Source: Enhydrobacter aerosaccus
GTDB lineage: Bacteria > Pseudomonadota > Alphaproteobacteria > Reyranellales > Reyranellaceae
Assembly: GCA_903915535.1 (NCBI GenBank)
Contig: CAIWTJ010000038.1
Location: forward strand, 1-37,370
Direction of reading: 5' to 3'
Length of the DNA: 37,370 bases
Every line of letters starts with the position of its first letter. Within the stretch, counting starts at the first letter, position 1. A program made the position numbers and the translations under genes. The notes under the pieces were generated by a model. That model saw only the letters and a list, made by a program, of their open reading frames with translations. It was not told the origin of the DNA and made no database searches. Below, piece after piece: positions 16,721 through 25,384 of the stretch.

Positions 16721-16742
16721 TCGGCGACGATTTCATTCGCCT

Positions 16743-16879
16743 CCCCCGTCTTCGGGGGAGGTGGCAGCGTCACACGCTGACGGAGGGGGTGCCACGCGAC
16801 CGCCCTCTCCCGTCAGATATCTCGTGTGCGGCACCCCCTCCGTCGCGGATTTCCGCGACACCTCCCCCGGAGACGGGGG
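16743..16879. repeat. Long imperfect inverted repeat (REP/BIME-like intergenic element)
   Basis: Two arms of about 50 bases (16743-16793 and 16830-16879) are near reverse complements around a 36-base centre. Each arm also folds alone (CCCCCGTCTTCGGGGG and CCCCCGGAGACGGGGG). The layout is that of dispersed intergenic elements common in GC-rich alphaproteobacteria. It sits between binding-protein and permease genes, where it could stabilise the upstream message. No second copy is seen in the window. Confidence 0.7.
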
Positions 16880-16890
16880 CGGGATAAAAT

Positions 16891-17928
16891 ATGAACGCCA
16901 CCCTCGAGCGTATCGCCGTTCCGACGCTGGCTCTGCTGGCGTCGGCGGTGCTTTTCGGCCTGCTGCTGGCGTTCTATGCGCATGTCGATCCGCTCGAGGC
17001 CTTCGCGCTGATGTACCAGGGTGCCTTCGGCACCTGGTTCTCGTGGCAGAACACGCTGACGCGCGCGGCACCGTTGATCCTGACCGCCCTCTGCACGGCG
17101 TTGCCGGCGCGGCTGGGACTCGTAATCATCGGCAATGAGGGCGCGCTGGTCGTGGGCGGCGTCGCGGCGGCTGCGGCAGGCATCGCCGTGTCGGGTGCGC
17201 CGCCGCTGGTCGTCCAGACGGCCATGGCAATCGCGGCCATGGTCATGGGCGGTCTCTGGATCGCGTTCGCGGGCGCGCTGCGCCAGTTCCGCGGCGTCAA
17301 CGAGACGATCTCGAGCCTGCTGCTCACCTACATCGCCATCGCGTTGATGAACCACTTCGTCGAGGGGCCGTTGCGCGATCCCTCGAGCCTCAACAAGCCG
17401 TCGACCTGGCCGATCGGCGACGCCAACATGATCGGCACGATCCCGGGCATGGATGTCCATTGGGGCCTCGTGTTCGGCATCCTGGCCTGCCTGCTCTGCT
17501 ATCTCTTCCAGCGCTTCACGACCTGGGGCTTCGCCATGGAAGTGATCGGCGGCAACCCCAAGACCGCGCGCATGATGGGTCTCGATGTCAGCCGCTACGT
17601 GCTGCTGGCTTGCGCCGCGGGCGGCGCGGCGGCGGGCCTCGCCGGCATGGTCGAGGTCGCGGCGATCCACGGCCGCGCCAATGCGTCGCTCGCCGTCGGT
17701 TATGGCTATTCCGGAATTCTCGTGTCTTTCCTTGCGCGCCATCATCCGGCGGCGATCGTGCCGGTCTCGATCCTGCTGGGCGGCATCGGCGCCTCGGGAG
17801 GCCTGCTGCAGCGGCGGCTCGATCTGCCCGATGCCGCCGTCGTGGTGCTGCAGGGCATCATCTTCGTGGCCATTCTCGCCAGCGAGACGCTGTACGGCCG
17901 CCTCCTGAAGCCGAAGGCGGCGACCTGA
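16891..17928 (+). CDS. BMP-type ABC importer permease 1
   Basis: 345 residues, about eight to ten hydrophobic spans, of the BPD_transp_2 permease family used by nucleoside/purine importers (YufP-like, the longer of the usual pair). The segment RGVNETISSLLLTYIAIALM and the coupling-helix region GGNPKTARMMGLDVSRY are typical. It is paired with a shorter permease whose ATG overlaps this stop codon (TGATG). The ribosome site is weak (GGGATA), consistent with lower expression after the inverted repeat. Confidence 0.92.
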   Translation: MNATLERIAVPTLALLASAVLFGLLLAFYAHVDPLEAFALMYQGAFGTWFSWQNTLTRAAPLILTALCTALPARLGLVIIGNEGALVVGGVAAAAAGIAVSGAPPLVVQTAMAIAAMVMGGLWIAFAGALRQFRGVNETISSLLLTYIAIALMNHFVEGPLRDPSSLNKPSTWPIGDANMIGTIPGMDVHWGLVFGILACLLCYLFQRFTTWGFAMEVIGGNPKTARMMGLDVSRYVLLACAAGGAAAGLAGMVEVAAIHGRANASLAVGYGYSGILVSFLARHHPAAIVPVSILLGGIGASGGLLQRRLDLPDAAVVVLQGIIFVAILASETLYGRLLKPKAAT

Positions 17929-18851
17929 TGGCAAGCGACCTCGGTCTCTGGAGCGTACCGCTCGCCATGATCGCTGGTGCGATTCGCGTCAGCACGCCGT
18001 TCATCTTCGTCAGTGTGGGCGAGTGCCTGACCGAGCGCTCCGGCCGCATCAATCTCGGCCTCGAAGGCACGATGGTGATGGGCGCGATGAGCGGCTATGG
18101 CGCGGCGCTCATCAGCGGCTCGCCGTGGCTGGGCGTGCTGGTCGCCGCCCTGGTCGGCCTCATGTTCGGCGCACTGCATGCCGTCATATGCCAATTGCCG
18201 AAGGTCAACGACGTCGCCACCGGCATCGGCCTGATGCTGTTCGGCACCGGCCTCGCCTTCTTCCTCGGCAAGCCGTTGATCCAGCCCAAGGCGCCCAACT
18301 TGGGCGCGATCGATCTCGGCTGGTGGAGCAGCATCCCGCAGGTCCGCCAGGCGCTGCAGGTGAATTACCTCTTCGTGATCGGCATCGTGCTGGCCTTCGG
18401 CATGGCGTGGGCGTTGAAGAACACGCGCTGGGGCCTGATCGTGCGGCTGGCCGGCGAGAGTGTGGACGCGGCGCTCGCTATCGGCGCGTCGGTCGCGCGC
18501 ACGCGCCTGATCGCGACTTCGATCGGCGGCGCCTTCGCCGGCGTCGGCGGCGCCTTCCTGTCGCTCTATTATCCGGGCAGCTGGAGCGAAGGCCTGTCGA
18601 GCGGCCAGGGCCTGATGGCGGTGGCGCTGGTGATCTTCGCGCGCTGGGATCCCATCCGCTGCCTGTGGGCCTCGTTGCTGTTCGGGGCGGCCGGCGCGAT
18701 CAGCCCGGCGCTGCAATCGGTCGGCGTGACGCAGGGCTACTACCTGTTCAGCGCCGCGCCTTACGTCCTCACGCTCGCGCTCATGATCGCGACCTGCTCG
18801 CCCGAGCGCAGCCTCAAGGGTGCGCCCGGCGAGCTGGGCGCCGTCAAATAG
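17928..18851 (+). CDS. BMP-type ABC importer permease 2
   Basis: 307 residues, highly hydrophobic, the shorter partner of the BPD_transp_2 pair (YufQ-like). It has the family's [20 protein letters not shown] and [12 protein letters not shown] near the N-terminus and a coupling segment [19 protein letters not shown]. The start at 17928 is set by the overlap with permease 1. It ends ten bases before the biuret-hydrolase-like gene. Confidence 0.92.
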   Translation: MASDLGLWSVPLAMIAGAIRVSTPFIFVSVGECLTERSGRINLGLEGTMVMGAMSGYGAALISGSPWLGVLVAALVGLMFGALHAVICQLPKVNDVATGIGLMLFGTGLAFFLGKPLIQPKAPNLGAIDLGWWSSIPQVRQALQVNYLFVIGIVLAFGMAWALKNTRWGLIVRLAGESVDAALAIGASVARTRLIATSIGGAFAGVGGAFLSLYYPGSWSEGLSSGQGLMAVALVIFARWDPIRCLWASLLFGAAGAISPALQSVGVTQGYYLFSAAPYVLTLALMIATCSPERSLKGAPGELGAVK

Positions 18852-18861
18852 GAGATCCGGG

Positions 18862-19545
18862 ATGGCCACCAAGCACGTCGACTCCCGCCCCTACCTCTGG
18901 CCCTGGAACGGCGACCTCAGGCCCGACAACAGCGCACTGGTCATCATCGACATGCAGACCGACTTCTGCGGCGTTGGCGGTTACGTCGACAAGATGGGCT
19001 ACGACCTGTCGCTGACGCGCGCGCCGATCGAGCCGATCAGGAAGCTGCTGGCCGCCGCGCGCAAGTCGGGCTGGACCGTGATCCATACGCGCGAGGGCCA
19101 TCGCCCGGACCTTTCCGACCTGCCGGCCAACAAGCGCTGGCGGTCGCAGCAGATCGGGGCCGGCATCGGCGATCCCGGTCCCTGCGGTCGCATCCTGGTA
19201 CGCGGCGAGCCGGGCTGGGAGATCATTCCCGATCTCGCGCCGGCTGCGGACGAGCCGATCATCGACAAGCCGGGCAAAGGCTCGTTCTGCGCCACCGACC
19301 TCGAGCTGATGCTGCGCACGCGCGGCATCGACAACCTCGTGCTGACCGGCATCACCACCGACGTCTGCGTGCACACGACCATGCGCGAAGCCAACGACCG
19401 CGGCTTCGAATGCCTGATCGTGGAGGACTGCACCGGCGCCACCGACAAAGGCAACCACGCCGCCGCACTCAAGATGGTCGAGATGCAGGGCGGTGTGTTC
19501 GGCGCGGTCGCGAACTCGGCTGCGGTGATCAAGGCCATTACATGA
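18862..19545 (+). CDS. biuH: Biuret hydrolase-like cysteine amidohydrolase
   Basis: 227 residues, isochorismatase-like hydrolase fold. The predicted triad is Asp30 (VIIDMQTDF), Lys136 ([10 protein letters not shown]) and Cys169 (TTDVCVHTT). These match Asp36/Lys142/Cys175 of the Rhizobium leguminosarum biuret hydrolase with a constant offset of six, and long blocks such as [20 protein letters not shown] and [12 protein letters not shown] are very close to that enzyme as I remember it. The reaction would be biuret to carboxyurea plus ammonia. The gene sits between permease and ATPase genes of the BMP importer (GGAGA ribosome site; stop overlaps the ATPase ATG), so importer and enzyme probably serve one substrate. 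Ureidoacrylate or N-carbamoyl compounds remain possible. The symbol is assigned by motif match only. Confidence 0.75.
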   Translation: MATKHVDSRPYLWPWNGDLRPDNSALVIIDMQTDFCGVGGYVDKMGYDLSLTRAPIEPIRKLLAAARKSGWTVIHTREGHRPDLSDLPANKRWRSQQIGAGIGDPGPCGRILVRGEPGWEIIPDLAPAADEPIIDKPGKGSFCATDLELMLRTRGIDNLVLTGITTDVCVHTTMREANDRGFECLIVEDCTGATDKGNHAAALKMVEMQGGVFGAVANSAAVIKAIT

Positions 19546-21050
19546 ACGCACCCTCCATCGAGCTGATCGGCTTCACCAAGCGCTTCGGCGCCATGGCGGC
19601 GCTCGACGACGTTTCGGTGAAGGTGAAGGCCGGCGCCTTCCACGCGCTGCTGGGCGAGAACGGCGCGGGCAAGAGCACGCTGGTGAAATGCGCCATGGGC
19701 TACTACGCCGCCGACGAAGGCCAGATCCTGCTGAACAACCGCGAGGTTGCCATCGATCATCCGCGCCAGGCCCACGAGCTGGGCCTCGGCATGGTCTACC
19801 AGCACTTCACCCTCGTTCCGAACATGACGGTGCTGGAGAATTTTGTTTTGTCGCGCGGCGACCTGCCGGCGGTGATTGACTGGGCGAGCGAACGCAAGGC
19901 GCTGCACGCCTTCTTTTCGACGACGCCGTTCGCGGTGCCGATCGATCTGCCGGTGGCCGATCTCGCGGCCGGGCAGAAGCAAAAGGCGGAAATCCTGCGC
20001 CAGCTCTATCTCAAGCGAAACCTCTTGATCCTCGACGAGCCGACGTCGGTGTTGACGCCCGACGAGGCCGATGAGGTGCTGTCGACACTCAAGAAGATGA
20101 CCGAGGAGAAGCTCGTCACCATCGTCACCATCACGCACAAGTTCCGGGAGGTGAATGCCTTCTGCGACACCGTGACGGTGCTGCGCCGGGGCAAGCTGAT
20201 CGGCACCAAGCCGACCGCCGAGCTCGACGACGATACCATGGCCGAAATGATGGTCGGCCGCCGCGAGACGCGCGCGGTGGTCGAGCGCGAGCAGCATGCG
20301 CTGGGCAAGACGGTGCTGAAGCTCGACAAGCTCAGCGTCGCCGACAATGTCGGCCAGCTCGCGGTCGAAGATCTGTCGCTCGAAATCAAGGCCGGCGAGA
20401 TCGTGGGCGTCGCAGGCGTCTCGGGAAATGGCCAGCGTGAACTGGTGGAAACGCTGGCAGGCCAACGCCACAAGCAGTCGGGCCAAATGCTCGTGCATGG
20501 CGAAGCTTACGCCGCCACGCGCGCAGAGATGATTCGTCACAAGATCGCCTGCCTGCCCGAAGAGCCGTTGCGCAACGCCTGCGTCGCGGAGATGTCGGTC
20601 GCGGAGAACATGGCATTGCGCTCCTTCGACCAGCCGCCCTCGTCCCCCGACGGCATTCGCCTGAAGCGCGGCCCGATGCGCGATGTCGCGCGGAAATTGA
20701 TCGAGGCCTACCGCGTGAAGACGCCCGGCCCGGACGCCGCAATCAAGGGCCTGTCGGGCGGCAACGTGCAGCGCGCGGTGCTGGCGCGCGAACTGTCGAG
20801 CGAGGGCGATCTGGTGATCGTGGCCAATCCCTGCTTCGGCCTAGACTTCGCGGCCGTGGCGGAAATCCGCGCCCGCATCGTTCAGGCGCGCAATCGCGGC
20901 GCGGCCGTGCTGCTGGTCAGCGAAGACCTCGACGAGATCCTGCAGCTCTCGGACCGGATCGTGGTGATGTTCGACGGCAAGCTGGCGCTACAGCAGGATG
21001 CCGCCCAGGCCGACGTCGGTGCGATCGGCCGCGCGATGGCGGGACACTAG
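19542..21050 (+). CDS. BMP-type ABC importer ATPase (two fused nucleotide-binding domains)
   Basis: 502 residues, two tandem domains. The first has Walker [10 protein letters not shown] (38-46), Q-loop Gln87, signature LAAGQ (141-145), Walker B LLILDEPT with Asp165/Glu166, and switch His199. The second has a reduced Walker A ([10 protein letters not shown], with Gln in place of Lys), intact LSGGNVQR and an altered Walker B ([11 protein letters not shown]). This asymmetry is usual in RbsA/YufO-type ATPases, where only one site is fully active. The start overlaps the hydrolase stop (ATGA). Confidence 0.93.
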   Translation: MNAPSIELIGFTKRFGAMAALDDVSVKVKAGAFHALLGENGAGKSTLVKCAMGYYAADEGQILLNNREVAIDHPRQAHELGLGMVYQHFTLVPNMTVLENFVLSRGDLPAVIDWASERKALHAFFSTTPFAVPIDLPVADLAAGQKQKAEILRQLYLKRNLLILDEPTSVLTPDEADEVLSTLKKMTEEKLVTIVTITHKFREVNAFCDTVTVLRRGKLIGTKPTAELDDDTMAEMMVGRRETRAVVEREQHALGKTVLKLDKLSVADNVGQLAVEDLSLEIKAGEIVGVAGVSGNGQRELVETLAGQRHKQSGQMLVHGEAYAATRAEMIRHKIACLPEEPLRNACVAEMSVAENMALRSFDQPPSSPDGIRLKRGPMRDVARKLIEAYRVKTPGPDAAIKGLSGGNVQRAVLARELSSEGDLVIVANPCFGLDFAAVAEIRARIVQARNRGAAVLLVSEDLDEILQLSDRIVVMFDGKLALQQDAAQADVGAIGRAMAGH

Positions 21051-21064
21051 CGGCCGGCCACCAA

Positions 21065-21706
21065 CTATCTGCTGGCGCGCGGTGCCCCGGCCGGCGGTTC
21101 CCGGTTGCGCGGCAGCATCTGGGTCCAGTTTTCGGCGCGCACGCGCGCGATCAACTCGAAGTTTCCACCGCCACTGGGCTTCAGGACCATCGCCTCGGCC
21201 TCGTGCAGGAACTCGCCGCCCAGCAGTCCGCCGCCGCCGCCGTGTCCCACGATCACGTCGTTGAAGCCGGGCTTGGGGGCCGTGCCCAGGCGGGCCCGCA
21301 GGAGCGCCTTGTCGCCGCCATCGGCCACGTCGGCAGCGGCGTCTACATGGCCGAAGGCGATGCGCGCGGTATCCATGCAGCGGCAGTAGGGACTGGCCAC
21401 CACCTTGTCGATCGGGAAGGCGAGTTCACGGAACGCCGCGGAGATCGATGTGGCCTGCGCACGGCCGAGTTCGTTGAGATTGCGTTGGCGCGGACAGTCC
21501 GCGAAATCCGTCACCGGCGGTTCGGCATAGTCGGGTGTCGTGCCATGGCGGAAGAAGATGATGTAGCCGCCGCCCTTCAACATCTCGATCAGCTGCGGCG
21601 CCTGCGGCGGCACGATCTTGGTATTGCCGACAGGATGTTCCTGCGCGAAAGCCGATGCCGCCACCAACAGCAGCAGCGCTAGCGCGCCGCAAAGCGCGCG
21701 GACCAT
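21065..21706 (-). CDS. Periplasmic histidine phosphatase family protein
   Basis: 213 residues. A signal peptide (1-21, ending ASAFAQ) indicates export. The catalytic RHG is at 53-55 (FFRHGTTP), followed by SPYCRCMDTA and a late IVGHGGG with the second active-site His, the order expected for the histidine phosphatase (phosphoglycerate-mutase-like) fold. The closest described relatives are exported phosphatases of the SixA/Ais type; the substrate is unknown. Its start is two bases after the hspQ stop, so the two are co-transcribed. It converges on the BMP ATPase gene. Confidence 0.85.
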   Translation of the reverse strand: MVRALCGALALLLLVAASAFAQEHPVGNTKIVPPQAPQLIEMLKGGGYIIFFRHGTTPDYAEPPVTDFADCPRQRNLNELGRAQATSISAAFRELAFPIDKVVASPYCRCMDTARIAFGHVDAAADVADGGDKALLRARLGTAPKPGFNDVIVGHGGGGGLLGGEFLHEAEAMVLKPSGGGNFELIARVRAENWTQMLPRNREPPAGAPRASR

Positions 21707-21708
21707 CT

Positions 21709-22077
21709 CTAGTTCAGGGCGCGATCGCGCGAGACGTATTGGCCGCGCTTCAGCTCCTTGAAGAAATGCGGCACTTGCTCGTGGCGCACCGGCTTGCCGG
21801 TTTCATCGGCCAGCAGGTTCTGCTCGGAGACATAGGCCACATAGGTGGTCTGCGCGTTCTCGGCCAGCAGGTGATAAAACGGCTGGTCCCGGCGCGGACG
21901 GACTTCCTCCGGGATCGACGACAGCCATTCCTCGGTATTGGCGAAGACAGGATCGACGTCGAAGATCACGCCCCGGAACGGGTAGATTCGGTGTTTCACC
22001 ACCTGGCCGATGGCGAACTTGGCCTTGCGCATCGGCGGTTCGACGGCAGTACCGGCAGTCTGATTGGCGATGTTCAT
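21709..22077 (-). CDS. hspQ: Heat shock protein HspQ
   Basis: 122 residues. The core from MRKAKFAIGQVVKHRIYPF to about residue 108 matches the HspQ/YccV family: KFAIGQVVKH, GVIFDVDPVF and the late PFYHLLAENAQTTYVAYVSE are diagnostic. HspQ binds hemimethylated DNA in E. coli and is a specificity factor for Lon protease. There is an N-terminal extension of about 15 residues before MRKAKF; an internal start there is possible. Followed directly by the histidine phosphatase gene. Confidence 0.92.
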   Translation of the reverse strand: MNIANQTAGTAVEPPMRKAKFAIGQVVKHRIYPFRGVIFDVDPVFANTEEWLSSIPEEVRPRRDQPFYHLLAENAQTTYVAYVSEQNLLADETGKPVRHEQVPHFFKELKRGQYVSRDRALN

Positions 22078-22251
22078 GGTGAAAGTATCACTCCGAACGG
22101 GGATTCAGGCAACGCACCAGGCGGGGGACGACTACTTGGGGCTCCCGATACAATACGCTGCAAATACCCCGTCAGATTGCCCTTCCCGGCAACAGGCAAG
22201 AATGCGGCCAAAACAGCGGCAATCTCGCTCGGTTGACGCGCGGCCCGGCCT

Positions 22252-23136
22252 GTGGACTCTGTGCCGCAAGGCAGCTTGGGAACCATCTTGGCCGACGGTC
22301 TGAAAGTAAGATTCTGGGGTGTGCGCGGGTCGATCTCCTGCGCGGGGGCGGAGTATGTGCGCTACGGCGGCAATACCTCGTGCCTGGAGGTGACGGCCGG
22401 CGGCCGCCGCCTGATCTTCGACGCCGGCACCGGCATCCGGACTTTGGGCCTCGAACTCGCCCGCCAGGCGCCGCTCGACATCGACATCTACTTCACCCAC
22501 ACGCACCTCGACCATCTGTCGGGGCTCACCTTCTTCGCGCCGCTGTTCGACAAGCGCAATTCGGTGCGCATGTGGGCGGGCCACCTCGAGGCGCCGTACA
22601 CCCTGAAAAAGGTCGTAAGCAACCTGATGCAGGCGCCGATCTATCCGGTGACCCTCGACATCTTCCAGGCGAGCGTCGGCTTCAAGGAATTCAGCGCCGG
22701 CGCGTCGCTTACCTGCGGCGCGGTGACGATGCGTACGGCGCCGCTCAACCATCCGAACGGCGCCACCGGCTATCGCGTCGAGTATGGCGGCAAGTCGATC
22801 TGCTACATCACGGACACCGAGCACCGCGAGGGCGGCCGCGACCAGACGATCGTCGATCTCTGCCGCGGCGCCGACATCATGATCTACGATTGCAGCTACA
22901 CCGACGAGGAATACCCGCGCTACAGGGGCTGGGGCCATTCGACGTGGCAGGAAGGCGCGCGCATCGCCGATGCCGCCGGCGTCGGCACGCTCGCCATCTT
23001 CCATCACGATCCCAGCCACGACGACGCTTTCATGGACGACGTCGCGCGCAAGGCAGCCGAGCTTCGTCCCGGCAGCGCGCCCGGCGGCCTGCCGCGAATC
23101 GTCGTGGCGCATGAAGGGCTGACGCTCGCACCTTAA
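22252..23136 (+). CDS. Metallo-beta-lactamase-fold hydrolase
   Basis: About 282-294 residues. The metal motif HTHLDH (His83, His85, Asp87, His88 counted from the GTG) and later His residues in LNHPNG and the FHHDPSHDD segment mark the MBL fold. The opening KVRFWGVRGSISCAG and RYGGNTSCLEV are typical of the PhnP/RNase Z-like subgroup acting on cyclic phosphodiesters or related compounds. The start is uncertain: GTG 22252, GTG 22261 or TTG 22288 (nearest to the family's usual N-terminus). It is followed by a methyltransferase one base after its stop. Confidence 0.85.
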   Translation: MDSVPQGSLGTILADGLKVRFWGVRGSISCAGAEYVRYGGNTSCLEVTAGGRRLIFDAGTGIRTLGLELARQAPLDIDIYFTHTHLDHLSGLTFFAPLFDKRNSVRMWAGHLEAPYTLKKVVSNLMQAPIYPVTLDIFQASVGFKEFSAGASLTCGAVTMRTAPLNHPNGATGYRVEYGGKSICYITDTEHREGGRDQTIVDLCRGADIMIYDCSYTDEEYPRYRGWGHSTWQEGARIADAAGVGTLAIFHHDPSHDDAFMDDVARKAAELRPGSAPGGLPRIVVAHEGLTLAP

Positions 23137-23137
23137 C

Positions 23138-23974
23138 ATGCCCCAGTCGTTGTCCCTGCGCGGCCGTTGGCGGCGGCTGAAGCTCGGCCTGCCGACGATC
23201 CTCGGCTTCAAGCCCGGCGGCTGGTTCATCCCGCATCGCTATGCCCCGCTGTTGCCGCCGCCAGGTGCGCAGCCGCCCTATCCCGCCATCGAAGCGCTAT
23301 TCGAGCAAAAGCAGGCGGCGTTCACCGCGATGATCGACCTGCTCGACGCGCATGCCGCGGAGCTCGAGAGGCTGGGGCCGCTGCTCGACCAGGCGTGGTT
23401 TCCCTCGCTCGATGCCGCGATGGGCTACGTGCTGGTGCGCGAGCGCAAGCCGCGGCACATCATCGAGATAGGCTCCGGCCATTCGACCCGCGTGCTGGCC
23501 AAGGCCTCGGCGGGGCTGGGCGAGATCACGGCGATCGATCCCGCGCCGCGTGCCGACATCGCTGGCCTTCCCGGCGTCACCATCGTGCCGTCGACCCTGC
23601 AGGCGGCGCCCGCGTCCCTGTTCGACGCGATGCTGCCCGGGGATATGCTGTTCATCGACTCGAGCCACATCCTGATGCCCGGCAGCGACGTCGACTTCCT
23701 GTTCAACCGCGTGCTGCCGCGCCTGCCCACGGGCGCCCTGGTGCATATCCACGACATTTATCTGCCATTCGACTATCCCGCGATGTGGGGCTGGAGAAAC
23801 TACAACGAGCAGCAGGGCGTGGTGCCGCTGCTGACCTCCGGCGCCTACGCCCCGCTCTTCTCCAGTGTCTGGGCCGAGCGCCGGCTCACCGATCGGCTTG
23901 CCCGCTCGGTCGTGGCACGCCTCAAGCGGCCGCCCGACGCGCTGGCCGCCAGCCTCTGGCTCGAGAAGCGGTGA
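23138..23974 (+). CDS. Class I SAM-dependent methyltransferase (Methyltransf_24-like)
   Basis: 278 residues. Motif I is HIIEIGSGHSTRVLAKA, followed by ITAIDPAPR with the acidic ribose-binding residue, and GDMLFIDSSH and LVHIHDIYLP form the later core strands; the pattern resembles the Methyltransf_24 family that often acts on sugars or small molecules. The N-terminus (about 1-90) is a helical cap. It lies between the MBL hydrolase and the cyclase gene, and its TGA shares one base with the cyclase ATG. Substrate unknown. Confidence 0.8.
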   Translation: MPQSLSLRGRWRRLKLGLPTILGFKPGGWFIPHRYAPLLPPPGAQPPYPAIEALFEQKQAAFTAMIDLLDAHAAELERLGPLLDQAWFPSLDAAMGYVLVRERKPRHIIEIGSGHSTRVLAKASAGLGEITAIDPAPRADIAGLPGVTIVPSTLQAAPASLFDAMLPGDMLFIDSSHILMPGSDVDFLFNRVLPRLPTGALVHIHDIYLPFDYPAMWGWRNYNEQQGVVPLLTSGAYAPLFSSVWAERRLTDRLARSVVARLKRPPDALAASLWLEKR

Positions 23975-25329
23975 TGCTCGCGCGACTGCGCGCCTGGCTG
24001 TTCGACGGCGGCGGGCCGGAAAATCTTCCAGAGAGGGTGCGCGAGGCGATCCGCCTCCAGCAGGAGCGCAGCGAGATCCTGATCGCCTGGGTCCAGCTGT
24101 CGATCATCGCCCTGGTCGCGACGGTCTACGAGACGACCTCGATGCCGGGCGGCGTCGTGCAGTACGATTTCTCGTTCGAGACCCAGGTCTTCGCCGCTTA
24201 CGGCGTGTTCTGCGTGGTGCGCCTCGTGCTCGCCTACCGCCGCCTGATGCGCCCCTGGATGCTCTATGTCTCGGTGTTGGCCGACATGGCCCTGCTGATG
24301 GGGCTGATCTTCTCGTTTCCGTTGAAGTACGCCCAGCCGGCCGCCTTCTACCTGAAGGTTCCGACGCTGCTTTACGTGTTCCTGTTCATCGCGCTACGGG
24401 CCCTGCGCTTCGAGGCGCGCTTCGTGCTGTTCACCGGGTTCGTCGCGATCGTGGGATGGATTGCGCTCATCCTATATGTGCTGAGCGGCAAGGGCGGCCC
24501 GGAAGATGTCCGCACCGACGACTTCGTCGAGTACATGACGTCGAACCTGCTGCTCGTGCATGCCGAGGTCGACAAGATCATCGCCATCGCGCTCACGACG
24601 ATCGTGCTGGCCGTCGCCATCGCCCGCGCGCGTCACCTGCTCACGCGCGCCGTCACCGAAAGTGCCGCGGCGCGCGATCTCTCGCGCTTCTTCGATCCCG
24701 ACGTCGCCGACCGCATCCGCTCGGCGCACATCTCGATCAAGGCGGGCGAGGGCGAGTTGCGCGACGTCACCATCTTGACCGTCGACCTGCGCGGGTTCAC
24801 GCGGCTGTCGACAGAACTTGCGCCGGACCAGATCATGAAGCTGCTGCAGGACTATCAGGGCCGCATCTGCCCGCTGATCGTCGGCAACGGCGGCAGCATC
24901 GACAAATTCCTCGGCGACGGCATCCTGGCCTCGTTCGGCGCGGTGACGCCGTCGGCCACCCCGGCGGCCGACGCGATGCGTGCCGCCGATGCGGTGCTGG
25001 AGGCCGCCGACAAATGGATTGCAGAGCGGCAGGCGGCAGGTCTGGCTCCCCTCACGATCGGCATGGGGCTCGCCGCCGGACGGGTGGTTTTCGGCGCCGT
25101 AGGCGATGGCGAGCGGCTTGAATTTACCGTGATCGGCGACGCTGTGAATTTTGCGGCAAAGCTGGAGAAGCACAACAAGGACGAAAAAACGCGGGCGCTG
25201 ACCGACGGCAAAACCTATGCGCTGGCCGAGCAACAGGGTTACACTCCACCCCGGGAGCGCGAGCGACGGCTGGGGCGGCGTGTGGGGGGCGTGTCCGAAT
25301 CGGTCGATATAGTGGTGCTTGGTACGTGA
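23974..25329 (+). CDS. Membrane class III adenylate/guanylate cyclase
   Basis: 451 residues. Six predicted membrane helices (about 34-52, 70-87, 96-114, 126-142, 150-171, 199-219) are joined by a linker helix to a C-terminal class III cyclase domain (about 255-425). The metal-binding Asp271 (VDLRGF) and Asp315 (DKFLGDG) are present, Lys311 and Thr385 fit ATP selection, and Asn392 is in place. The transition-state Arg is Lys396 (VNFAAKLE), a change I recall from a rhizobial subgroup. It would make a cyclic nucleotide, probably cAMP, in response to a membrane signal. It overlaps the preceding methyltransferase stop by one base. The 150-residue cNMP-binding protein at 3643 is a possible receiver. 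Confidence 0.88.
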   Translation: MLARLRAWLFDGGGPENLPERVREAIRLQQERSEILIAWVQLSIIALVATVYETTSMPGGVVQYDFSFETQVFAAYGVFCVVRLVLAYRRLMRPWMLYVSVLADMALLMGLIFSFPLKYAQPAAFYLKVPTLLYVFLFIALRALRFEARFVLFTGFVAIVGWIALILYVLSGKGGPEDVRTDDFVEYMTSNLLLVHAEVDKIIAIALTTIVLAVAIARARHLLTRAVTESAAARDLSRFFDPDVADRIRSAHISIKAGEGELRDVTILTVDLRGFTRLSTELAPDQIMKLLQDYQGRICPLIVGNGGSIDKFLGDGILASFGAVTPSATPAADAMRAADAVLEAADKWIAERQAAGLAPLTIGMGLAAGRVVFGAVGDGERLEFTVIGDAVNFAAKLEKHNKDEKTRALTDGKTYALAEQQGYTPPRERERRLGRRVGGVSESVDIVVLGT

Positions 25330-25384
25330 AAAGCGGCGGGGCCGTTGCCTTGCCCTTTCCATAATCGGGGCTTATGTGACTTTG

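Noticed and set aside
16813..18872. Long minus-strand frames opposite the permease genes
   Set aside because: They are antisense to clear membrane proteins and translate to Arg/Asp/His-rich sequence without family motifs.
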